64,000 nt of DNA, from NCBI RefSeq assembly GCF_902713425.1, contig NC_081245.1, positions 4,887,108 through 4,951,107 on the forward strand, written 5' to 3'. The translations under genes were made by a program, and so were the position numbers. A model generated the notes under the pieces. It saw only the letters and a program-made list of their open reading frames with translations, was not told the origin of the DNA and made no database searches. Origin of the DNA: Acipenser ruthenus. Taxonomy: Eukaryota; Chordata; Actinopteri; Acipenseriformes; Acipenseridae. The first letter of the stretch is position 1. Every line of letters starts with the position of its first letter. Positions 11,555-21,720 of the stretch are shown piece by piece.

Positions 11555-12138
11555 CGGCTCCCCCAAAATAGAAATCGTTGCCTCTGCCGCATTGGAGGAC
11601 CTATCCCAGCATGCAGAGCGAGAGCCTCTCACACAGCAAAAACCGCAACTCGTCTCTCTGAGAGAGAGATAGAGATAGAGAGATAGAAATTAGAGAAAAG
11701 CGACACAGCTAGCTCGTAATAATACTATTAATAAAGAAAACCGGGCTCGTAGTTTAAATCCGTAGCCCCCTTTTGAACGGAAACCGCTCTCGTTTAAACC
11801 AACGAACCCCCCCAAAAAAAACGGGGTAGAGGGAGAAGAAGGGAGGTCCGGCTTTCGGTTTTCGGTCTCCCTTTTTCGGGAGGAGGCGAAGCAGCAAAGG
11901 GGTTTGCGATCCTAGTAGCGGTGCTTTTTAGTAAATTAATCCCTTTCCGTTATTGTGGGTCTATGAAAATAAACCAGAGGAACCGAGAGGGGAAAGAGAG
12001 AGAGAAATATCTACGGTACCCATCCGCCGTGCCTCCCGAAACCGTGAATACAAAAACACAGCCACAAACCAAACGAAAACAGCATCAGTATCTGCACAAA
12101 AACACACAGCTAGGTAAATTAAAACAAGCCGAGAGACC
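11555..12138 (+). promoter_or_regulatory. UBE2M promoter and 5' leader region
   Basis: About 580 bp, comparatively CpG-containing, between the C-run array and the UBE2M ATG. No TATA box is evident. I place the transcription start here from position only. Confidence 0.5.
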
Positions 12139-14459
12139 ATGATTAAGCTTTTCTCCCTCAAGCAGCAGAAGAAAGAGGAGGAATCGGCCGGAGCCAACCG
12201 CGCAGGCGGCGGGGGAAAGAAATCCAGCGCGGCGCAGCTCCGGGTCCAGAAAGGTGGGTGGAAAAACACAAAAACGCGAAATTATTCAAAGAAATGACGC
12301 TAGACTAGGATAAGACAGCCCCCCCCCAAAAGGCTAAAGTGACCCCGAGTCCTGCTTCCTGCCCCCGGTCCCCCGTAACGTCTCAAAATCGGGGTTGAGG
12401 CCCCGACTCTTCCCTGATAGCGTAGCCGGGTTTGGGTGCTCTGTGTTCGGGTGTAGAGGCCCAGTTGTCCCCGCTGTCTTTCCCAGCACCGAAACTAAGA
12501 TATTTAAATATCACGTTTAAATTAATTTAAGTTTTAATTTGGCTTGGGTTTAACTCGTATACATGTCTTCGAGCGTTTTATTGTTGTTTTAAATGAATGT
12601 TTTTGGAGTCGAGTTTATAAAAAATCTTTATTTAATTCACTGTCGTATTTTTTTCCCAATAAAATGTAATTGTGATAAAAATATTAATTCGGGTTACGGG
12701 CTTGTGTCGGATACTAGTTTAAATTTTAAATATAACAACCCTGTTGGTAGTTTTTTCCCCCCTATTAGTTTACCACCCAGTTCGTTTACATTGTACCCAT
12801 GTATTTATAGCGACTTGTGAACCACAATTTTATTTTCCTGCTGTTATAATTGACAACCCACTGTAATAATGTGGTGCTACAGTCTTTCATAAGCAAGGTG
12901 AGTGTATATTTGAATAACGCAGGCTGTGTTGACAGTCCGGTTCACAACACACAAAGGGAGAGTGAATCTACAGTGTGGGGAGGAAACACAGCAGGGCTGG
13001 GAATCAGACTCCCGCTGCACAGCAGTGTGATCCAGTCCTGGTTTCACTGGGAGTTTAATAATCAGACACACCTGAGCTTGTTAGCTAGACACACTGGGGG
13101 CTGATCAAGCTGGTAGCAGTAAAACCTGGACTGGATCACACTGCTGTGCGATAGGAGTCTGATTCCCATCGCTGTGGTTCTTTACAGGGAGAGTGGTTGG
13201 AAGGGGTTGTCTAGCCACGTTGATGATGCCGAACCATCGGGATCCTTCGTGCTACTAGAAAACGAGCTTTGAGGGACTGAAACGGCCTCCTCTTGTCTGG
13301 AGCGTGGAGTCGTGTTTCTCAGAAGTAACGTTGTTTAATTGTGTGTCTCAATGCTGTTTTTTTTTTTCTTCCTCAGATATAAATGAGTTAAACTTGCCGA
13401 AAACGTGCGAAATAGTTTTCTCCAATCAAGACGACCTCTTAAACTTCAAACTAGTCATCAGTCCGGACGAGGTGAGACCTCAAACTCCTGGCTCCTGATC
13501 ATTTCAATATTAATAATAATAATACTACTAGACTTCATTGAGGGGAGCTCTGAACCCCAGGACTGGGTGCAGCAGCAGCAGCAGCAGCAGCAGGGCTAGT
13601 GTGAGTTTGTAACCCTGCTCAAACTCCTATAGGGTAGTTTAGGGTATAGGGTTTAGGGTATAGCAGTCTAGTGTATAGGGTTTAGGGTGTAGCAGTCTAG
13701 TGTATAGGGTTTAGGGTATAGCAGTCTAGTGTTTAGGGTATAGCAGTCTAGTGTATAGGGTTTAGGGTATAGCAGTTGAAATGATGACCTCTCTTTGAAA
13801 TCCTCTCCTGTCTCTTTGCAGGGGTTCTATAAAGGTGGTAAATTTGTCTTCAGTTTTAAGGTAAGTGGATGTGTGAAGATCTCATTGAATAATGAACTGC
13901 ACGCTTCATTAAATCTCACCAGTCTTTAGTCCTTCCAGTGGCCGCACACAGCTCTGGACAAAAGGGTGCCACCCGCCTCTGTGTGAAGTGAAGTGACCCT
14001 GCTTCAGCATGTGGAATGGAAGCTGTGAATAATACTGTGGATAGTTTACCTTACTGATGGATCACTCTCTCTCCTCTCTCCTCTCTCCTCTCACTCTCTC
14101 TCTCTCTCCTCTCACTCTCTCCCTCTCCTCTCTCTCCCCTCTCCTCTCTCCTCTCTCCCCTCTCTCCTCTCTCCCCTCTCCTCTCTCCCTCCTCTCTCTC
14201 TCCTCTCTCCTCTCTCCCTCTCCCTCCTCTCTCTCTCCTCTCTCTCCTCTCTCTCCTCTCACTCTCTCCTCTCTCTCCTCTCACTCTCTCCTCTCTCCTC
14301 TCCTCTCCTCTCCTCTATCTCCTCTCTCCTCTCTCTCTCTCTCCTCTCCTCTCCGTCTCTCTCTCCTTAGTGTGACAGTGCTTAAATGGGTAACTGATAG
14401 AAATCAAATATTTCAAACAGATTTTTTATTAAATGATACTTCCATCCCTAATGTGTGTG

Positions 14460-14535
<76 letters not shown>

Positions 14536-15729
14536 TTAATTATTATTATTATGGTCTCAGTGCCCCCCCCCATGTGTTTTTGTTCCTAGGTGGGACAGGG
14601 GTATCCTCACGACCCCCCCAAAGTGAAATGTGAGACCATGGTGTACCACCCGAACATCGACTTGGAGGGCAACGTGTGTCTCAACATCCTCAGGTACTGA
14701 AGCTGAACCAGCCTGTCTGTCTGTCTGTCTGTGTGTGTCTGTCTGTCTGTCTGTGTCTGTGTGTCTGCCTGTCTGTGTGTCTGTCTGTCTCTGTCTGTGT
14801 GTGTGTCTGCCTGTGTGTGTGTGTGTCTGTCTGTCTGTCTGTGTGTGTGTCTGCCTGTCTGTCTGTCTGTCTGTGTGTCTGCCTGTCTGTCTGTCTGTGT
14901 GTGTGTGTCTGCCTGTCTGTGTGTCTGTCTGTGTGTGTGTGTGTCTGTCTGTGTGTGTGTGTGTGTCTGCCTGCCTGTCTGTGTGTGTGTGTGTGTCTGT
15001 CTGTGTGTGTGTGTGTGTCTGCCTGCCTGTCTGTGTGTGTGTGTGTGTCTGTCTGTCTGTCTGTCACACACACACACAGACACACACACTAGACCAAACT
15101 AGAGCTGGTTTGCTTGACTCAGTTTAGTTTCAATCACGCTGATGAAGGCACTGGAGCCCAAACGCTGGTCTGCTTGACTCAGTTTCTTGTAGTTTTCTTG
15201 TAACTCTGATGCTCCTCGTTTGTGTTTCTCTTTCCTAGAGAGGATTGGAAGCCAGTGCTGACAATAAACTCCATTATTTATGGACTTCAGTATCTCTTCC
15301 TGGTAAGTCTGCCTGTCTCTCTGTCCCTCTTCCCAATCACTGAATTCACACTGAAGACCCTGAGAAAGACTTCTAGTCGTTAGTTATTGAATTCACTGAG
15401 AAAGACTTCTAGTCGTTAGTCATTGAATTCACACTGAAGACACTGAGAAAGACTTCTAGTCGTTAGCCATTAAACTCATTAAGTTTCTGTTTGTATTTGT
15501 AAATGTTTAATAGCAGCCTTGCTGTGTGTGTGCCTCTGAAGTTCTGGATCAAACTCTCTCTCTCCCCACTCCCCCCCCCCCCCCCCAGGAGCCCAACCCT
15601 GAAGATCCTCTGAACAAGGAAGCAGCCGAGGTCCTTCAGAACAACCGGCGCCTCTTTGAGCAGAACGTACAGCGGTCGCTGCGGGGGGGCTACGTGGGCT
15701 CCACTTACTTTGAACGCTGTCTGAAATAA
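12139..15729 (+). CDS. UBE2M: UBE2M, NEDD8-conjugating enzyme UBC12
   Basis: E2 enzyme that takes NEDD8 from the NAE1-UBA3 E1 as a thioester and passes it to cullins with RBX1 and DCN1-type E3s, activating cullin-RING ligases in nucleus and cytosol. Six coding exons with consensus ends: 12139-12253, 13377-13471, 13822-13860, 14590-14693, 15239-15302, 15589-15729. The product is 185 aa (human 183). It begins [15 protein letters not shown], the N-terminal extension that docks E1 and DCN1 and whose Met1 is acetylated in known homologues. A Gly-rich stretch (residues 22-27) is the only variable part. The UBC fold follows, with [17 protein letters not shown]; the active-site Cys is residue 113 (human 111). 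It ends [10 protein letters not shown]. No frameshift or stop. Poly(A) signal AATAAA at 16407. Introns hold simple repeats and a MITE. Identity is certain. Confidence 0.98.
12992..13174 (+). mobile_element. MITE family M1 (hAT-like ends), copy in UBE2M intron 1
   Basis: Starts CAGGGCTGGGAATCAGACTC and ends in its imperfect inverse, giving inverted repeats of about 50 bp around a short centre. The CAGGG end is typical of hAT elements, but I see no clear 8-bp target duplication. Other copies: 36213-36993, 42102-42284, 43150-43332 (inverted) and a decayed one at 21905-22075. Confidence 0.65.
13620..13780. repeat. Short TTTAGGGTATAGCAG-type minisatellite
   Basis: Irregular GGGTTTAGGGTATAGCAGTC units in UBE2M intron 2, with a CAG run at 13570-13594 just before. 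It is not a telomeric TTAGGG tract. Confidence 0.8.
14060..15068. repeat. Simple repeats flanking UBE2M exon 4
   Basis: 14060-14365 is a CT tract and 14464-14532 a TA run, both in intron 3. 14713-15068 is TGTC/TGTG repeats in intron 4, beginning 20 bases after the exon 4 donor at 14693. The exon itself (14590-14693) is intact. Confidence 0.9.
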
Positions 15730-15756
15730 ACAGAGCCGGGCTGAGACACACACACA

Positions 15757-15815
<59 letters not shown>

Positions 15816-15884
15816 TCGCTGCGGGGGGGCTACGTGGGCTCCACTTACTTTGAACGCTGTCTGAAATAAACAGAGCCGGGCTGA

Positions 15885-15942
<58 letters not shown>

Positions 15943-16015
15943 CGCTGCGGGGGGGCTACGTGGGCTCCACTTACTTTGAACGCTGTCTGAAATAAACAGA
16001 GCCGGGCTGAGACAC
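15675..16015 (+). repeat. Triplicated UBE2M stop-codon region with CA spacers
   Basis: The last 50 or so coding bases of UBE2M plus the first 23 of the 3' UTR occur three times: 15675-15750 (the gene), 15812-15890 and 15941-16015, separated by CA runs. Both extra copies preserve the segment from CGCTGCGGGG through TGTCTGAAATAAACAGAGCC. They lie in the 3' UTR and are not translated. CA/CAGA repeats continue to about 16330. Confidence 0.95.
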
Positions 16016-16954
16016 GCACACACACAGTGAGACACACACACTGAGACATGCGCACACACACAGACACTGAGACACACGCTCAGAAAGACGGACACACTCA
16101 CAGACAGAGACTGACACACACACTCTGACAGACTGACACGCACACACACTCAGACAGACAGACAGACAAACAGACACTGAGACACAGACACACTGACAAG
16201 CAGACAGACACACAGCCAAGCAGACAGACAGACACTGAGACACACACACACTCAGATAGACAGACACTGAGACTCACACTCAGACAGAGGCAGACAGACG
16301 GACGGACACACTCTCACTCAGACAGACAGACGGACGGGTTCTGTTCCCGGTTGTTGATCTGTTCTCAATGCTGTGTTTACGTTGGAAACCTTCCCATCTG
16401 ACAAACAATAAAAACGTGAATATTTTTCAAACCGCGTCGAAGACTTTTTCATCTCCTGTAACCCTCAACCCCCCCCCCTCTGCCGAACCGCAGCGCGGAC
16501 CCAGAGCGATCCTGACCCGAGACTCCCTCATTTAAAATCCGACAGGGATCGTGTCTGCCGGGAGCCCACACAGTAGGGCAGTAGTGTTGTGTGTTTGTTT
16601 CGTTAAGTATCTGGGGAAAACTACAAAACGGTGCGAAATGTCACAGGACGTCCTGAAGCTGGATGGAGGGGGATGGAGGGCGGGGTGGGGTGCAGAACGT
16701 TCGTCTCGGAGGCAGGTTGACAGAACCAGGGTCTCGGTGTCTCTAGAACCGAACCCGGAACCGCTCGGAACATCACAAAGAACCTAGAATAAATTTTTAA
16801 AAAATGATCATTTTAACTAAAGCCCTTCATAGACAGGCAGGCTGGCTCGCGTTCTCTTGTTAAAAAAAAAATGACACTGACAGGTGAAGCTCATCACTAA
16901 ACAAGCTGTCATGATGTGTGCAATAGATCAGACTCTGATAGGCTGCCTTGCTTT

Positions 16955-17140
16955 GACTGAGTTCAGGAGCCACTGGATCAGCTTTACATTAGTGACAGCG
17001 CCATCTAGTGCACAGCTAGGGTACTGCCAGCAATCCCAGCGTCCGATCATTAGGGGGCGCTGGCTCTTCTAGAGAGACACTGGCTGTGTTACACTACGGA
17101 AAGCAGCTGAATCGACGTGTTTTAAATTATTTGTATTGAG
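16955..17140 (-). repeat. Unclassified interspersed repeat R1, copy 3 (inverted)
   Basis: Reverse complement of bases 1-150, including the AAATAATTTAAAACACGTC edge. The stretch 16420-16950 between the UBE2M poly(A) site and this copy shows nothing recognisable. Confidence 0.6.
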
Positions 17141-17154
17141 ATGCAAGACCACAG

Positions 17155-17600
17155 CAGCGCTCTAGAGTTAAAGAACTACAGCTCCCAGCATCCCTCGCCA
17201 GAGGCATGCTGGGAGCTGTAGTCCTATAGCCAGGGCTGGAGCGATTCACTGTGTCTCGATGAATCGCGATGCTTTCTTTACATGATGTGTCGTAATAGAG
17301 GTCTGTATCGCTTGTGATACCAGACCACAGCATAAAGAACTACAGCTCCCAGCATGCCTCGCCATGGCCCGCGGGTGCAGAGGCATGCTGGGAGCTGTAG
17401 TCCTATAGCCAGGGCTGGAGCGATTCACTGTGTCTCGATGAATCGCGATGCTTTCTTTACATGATGTGTCGTAATAGAGGTCTGTATCGCTTGTGATACG
17501 AGACCGCAGCATAAAGAACTACAGCTCCCAGCATGCCTCGCCATGGCCGCGGGTGCAGAGGCATGCTGGGAGCTGTAGTCCTATAGCCAGGGCTGGAGTG
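17155..17600. repeat. Three about 175-bp units, each with an inverted pair of ZNF143/THAP11-type motifs
   Basis: Each unit carries ACTACAGCTCCCAGCATGCC and, 15-25 bases on, its reverse complement (pairs at 17175-17222, 17339-17401, 17519-17579; the first has one base change). The units are joined by a sequence containing GAATCGCGATGCTTTCTTTA. ACTACANNTCCCAGNATGC is the established ZNF143/STAF site shared by THAP11-HCF-1. Whether these copies are bound is inference. Confidence 0.8.
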
Positions 17601-17818
17601 ATTCACAATACAATAACTAGGGCAGCGCAGCTAGGACTGAAGAGCAGCTCCTGAACTCAGAGTCAAAGCAACGCAGACTGATGAATAAAATAAATTGAAA
17701 GAAAAATGTATTTGAAGTAATTGCAATGGAGTCAGAACCATTGCAAAAGCCTTAACAAGGTAAAGGAGTCTGGTAAAATAAAGATGAAACTATCTCACCC
17801 TTTGCAGCCTTGTGTCCG

Positions 17819-17856
<38 letters not shown>

Positions 17857-17978
17857 CACTGAGGGAATAGGCGGGTTAGGGAGGGTGTTGTCAATGGCAA
17901 CGTGGACAGTGATGTGCATGCGGTAGAACCTGGGTAAGGGGGCGGGGTTTAGAATGAGGGCGGGGCGTCAGACCGATG

Positions 17979-19062
17979 GTCAGCGCTCCTTTAAAGGGAG
18001 GGGCCGGCGATCCTGTTAATAAAGCTAATAAGAGGTGAGAGAATGGATTTTAAAGATGGTCAGCGCTCCTTTAAAGGGAGGGGCCGGTGATCCTGTTAAT
18101 AAAGCTAATAAGAGGTGAGAGAATGGATTTTAAAGATGGTCAGCGCTCCTTTAAAGGGAGGGGCCGGCGATCCTGTTAATAAAGCTAATAAGAGGTGAGA
18201 GAATGGATTTTAAAGATGGTCAGCGCTCCTTTAAAGGGAGGGGCCGGTGATCCTGTTAATAAAGCTAATAAGAGGTGAGAGAATGGATTTTAAAGATGGT
18301 CAGCGCTCCTTTAAAGGGAGGGGTCAGCGATCCTGTTAATAAAGCTAATAAGAGGTGAGAGAATGGGTTTTAAAGATGGTCAGCGCTCCTTTAAAGGGAG
18401 GGGCCGGTGATCCTGTTAATAAAGCTAATAAGAGGTGAGAGAATGGATTTTAAAGATGGTCAGCGCTCCTTTAAAGGGAGGGGTCAGTGATCCTGTTAAT
18501 AAAGCTAATAAGAGGTGAGAGAATGGGTTTTAAAGATGGTCAGCGCTCCTTTAAAGGGAGGGGCCGGTGATCCTGTTAATAAAGCTAATAAGAGGTGAGA
18601 GAATGGATTTTAAAGATGGTCAGTGCTCCTTTAAAGGGAGGGGCCAGTGATCCTGTTAATAAAGCTAATAAGAGGTGAGAGAATGGATTTTAAAGATGGT
18701 CAGTGCATAAGAGGTGAGAGAATGGATTTTAAAGATGGTCAGCGCTCCTTTAAAGGGAGGGGCCGGCGATCCTGTTAATAAAGCTAATAAGAGGGGAGAG
18801 AATGGATTTTAAAGATGGTCAGCGCTCCTTTAAAGGGAGGGGCCAGTGATCCTGTTAATAAAGCTAATAAGAGGTGAGAGAATGGATTTTAAAGATGGTC
18901 AGCGCTCCTTTAAAGGGAGGGGCCAGCGATCCTGTTAATAAAGCTAATAAGAGGGGAGAGAATGGATTTTAAAGATGGTCAGCGCTCCTTTAAAGGGAGG
19001 GGGCCGGTGATCCTGTTAATAAAGCTAATAAGAGGTGAGAGAATGGATTTTAAAGGGAGCGG
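17979..19062 (+). repeat. 80-bp satellite family S80, array 2
   Basis: About thirteen to fourteen units of the same 80-bp sequence as at 6305-6885, inverted, with one shortened unit near 18700. It is preceded by a TG run at 17820-17855. It sits between UBE2M and CHMP2A. Confidence 0.95.
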
Positions 19063-19479
19063 CCAGTGACAATGTTAATAAAGCTAAGAAGGAAACCGGT
19101 TATAATGCATTAGGCGATGCCACACCTTGAAGGTGAACGCACACACTGCCGGAAGCGATCGCGTGTGTTCTAAATATACCCTCCGATTCAGACACAGAGG
19201 AACGCTGAGTCACTCAAACCTGTTCTGAGGGCGAGTCTGAAACACTCGGGAGAACCACTATAAATATATATATATATACTATTTCTAACTCCAATCATAC
19301 AAAATCGACATCAAACTAAATATTTTGCCCTTTTTTTTTAAAGAGGCGTATTTAGTTCTTAAAAAGGTGTTTTGCAAAGTGGGTGTCGTTATTTTTGGGA
19401 GTTTTTGGGAGTTTGTGGAGACAGTTTCTCAAATTTTGATAGCCACACACACACACACACACGATCCTGTTGCATCACA

Positions 19480-19677
19480 TGACTTAAGCGCTACGTCACC
19501 CTGCGTGAGATCAAGCGTCGCCGACGTCACGGGGAGCAGCACGCACAAACAGGAAGCGTGTGTCGCCTGACCAGGAAACTAAATTAAAAACAAACACAAC
19601 GAAAGAAGAGATCGAGAAACAAACCCGAGAGAAATCTCCAAACATCGCCGAGATTCAGCGGTCAAAACCCCTCGCAG
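19480..19677 (+). promoter_or_regulatory. Probable CHMP2A promoter and noncoding exon 1
   Basis: CRE-like elements TACGTCACC (19493) and GACGTCAC (19524) precede a leader that ends CCTCGCAG/GTGAGA, a consensus donor with exon end at 19677. The matching acceptor GTGTCTCCAG lies ten bases before the CHMP2A ATG (exon from 21711). A noncoding first exon is usual for CHMP2A. Between 19080 and 19480 I see nothing. Confidence 0.5.
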
Positions 19678-20295
19678 GTGAGAAGAGAGGACAGCTTGAA
19701 TTAATTGAGGGGCTTGGCGAGTCTGAATCATGTTGTTGTTATTTTTAATCAACAAACCACTTCTTTTATTTTTTAAAAGCCAGTTATTTTGAAGTCGAGT
19801 TGGAGTCGAGTTGCGTTTCTAGCGATTGCTGAATCGATACAGACTCCGGGTGTAGCTACTAGCGTTATTAATAACGACGAAGTGTTTTTAAAATCTAAAA
19901 ATACACATTTCAGATTATTTATATGACCGGATTTGAGGACACGGCGTTCAAAGACGCGGGTGATCCGATATGAAACCGAGCGGATCCGGACGAGATTTCG
20001 AACTGGATTCTCGACAAACACCGAAACTTTTCAAAGCAAGTTTTAGTTTGAATGTAATAAATATCTCCATTTTAATATTGTGCGATGTGCCGCGTTACGT
20101 GATGAACGACCCGCGTTACGTCGTTGGATTACGTACGTAACCGGTTCAAACAAAGACGGTCTGAATACTTTATAATATTATTATTCATCAGAAGCAGCTG
20201 TCGGACTTTTTAAAATCTCAACATAGACATTCAGATGTGACGGGTTAGGATAACGTGCTAAAAATATGGGTACGTTTGAAACACGAACCGAACCG

Positions 20296-20300
20296 CTCAA

Positions 20301-20349
<49 letters not shown>

Positions 20350-20356
20350 GTTATTA
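20296..20356. repeat. (ATT)n microsatellite
   Basis: Twenty or so ATT repeats within the long CHMP2A 5' intron. No gene. Confidence 0.95.
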
Positions 20357-20639
20357 TTTTATATTTCCCTTTCTCAGAAGGCCAATACAGACATGTCCAC
20401 TCTCCCTTATTTCCCGGGACGCTGCTGTTTTTTATTTTGATTTTATTTTTTCTGCACACTTATCCCGGGTCAGGTTTTCTCCCGTATTGAGCTCAAAGTT
20501 GTTTTTTCTCGTGATAAAGTCGCTCGTCCTTTGATGACGAGGTCGCTGTGCAGTACCAGACTCCGCCTCTAGGTGCGCGCTGCAGTGGAGAAGAGGCAGG
20601 AGATTTCAATTTACATGTTAAATGTTAAATAACTAAGTT

Positions 20640-21537
20640 ATGTCTGTCAGTCTTTCTCTATCTCTGCCAGTCTCTCTGTCTCTCTCTATCTCTGTCAGTC
20701 TATCTCTGTCAGTCTCTGTCAGTCTCTATCTTTATCTCTATCAGTCTCTGTCTCTGTCTCTCTCTATCTGTCAGCCTGTCTCTGTCATTCTCTCTCTGTT
20801 AGTCTCTCACTCAGTCTCTCTTTCACTGTCAGTCTCTCTCTGTCTCTCAGTCTCTCTATCTCTGTCTTTCTCAGTCAGTCTCTGTCTCTCAATCTCTCCC
20901 TGTCTCTCTCTGTCTCTCTCTGTCAGTCTGTTTCTCTGTCAGTCTCTCTGTCTCTGTCAGTCTCTCTCTGTCTCTCTATCTCTGCCAGTCTATCTGTCTC
21001 TCTCTATCTGTCAGCCTGTCTGTCAGGCTCTCTCTCTCTGTCAGTCTCTCTCTATCTCTGTCAGTCTCTCACTCAGTCTCTCTTTCACTGTCAGTCTCTC
21101 TGTCTCTGTCAGTCTCTCTATCTCTGTCTTTCTCAGTCAGTCTCTGTCTCTCAATCTCTCTGTCTCTCTCTCTGTCTCTGTCAGTCTGTTTCTCTGTCAG
21201 TCTCTCTGTCTCTCTCTCTGTCTCTGTCAGTCTCTCTTTATCTCTCAGTCTCTGTCTCTGTTAGTCTCTCTATCTGTCTCTCTCTATCTGTCAGCCTGTC
21301 TGTCAGGCTCTCTCTCTCTCTGTCAGTCTCTCTCTATCTCTGTCAGTCTCTCACTCAGTCTCTCTTTCACTGTCAGTCTCTCTCTGTCTCTGTCAGTCTC
21401 TCTATCTCTGTCTTTCTCAGTCAGTCTCTGTCTCTCAATCTCTCTCTGTCTCTCTCTCTGTCTCTGTCAGTCTCTCTGTCTCTCTCTCTGTCTCTGTCAG
21501 TCTCTCTCTCGCGCTGTCTCTCTCTCTCTCTCTCTCA
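20640..21537. repeat. CTGT/CTCT pyrimidine-rich repeat
   Basis: 900 bases of TCTCTGTCAGTCTCT-type units in the CHMP2A 5' intron. The 303-codon open frame (Ser/Leu/Val) is a repeat artefact. Confidence 0.9.
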
Positions 21538-21600
21538 CTTCAATTCAATAAACTTTATTGGCATGACAACAATAAACACATTTTGCCAGAGCGATGTCAG
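21538..21600 (-). mobile_element. Short LINE 3'-end fragment
   Basis: On the minus strand it ends TGCCAATAAAGTTTATTGAA, close to the terminus of the LINE at 33460-35060 (GCCAATAAAGCACCATTGAA). Only the 3' tip is present, about 110 bp before the CHMP2A coding exon. Confidence 0.6.
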
Positions 21601-21720
21601 TACAGGAACCACACAGAGACCGTGCAGAGCCACGTTTTCAGTGCAGATGAGTTTGTGTGTCTCAGACAGGTGGCTGTCCCGTCTCTCAGTGTGAAAGTGT
21701 GTGTCTCCAGCAGCGCCATC

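Noticed and set aside
13620-13780. Interstitial telomere repeat
   Set aside because: The GGGTTTAGGGTATAGCAG units are irregular and lack consecutive TTAGGG copies.
20640-21551. 303-codon plus-strand frame of Ser/Leu/Val
   Set aside because: Product of CTCTGT repeats; no domain, and it overlaps the CHMP2A 5' intron.
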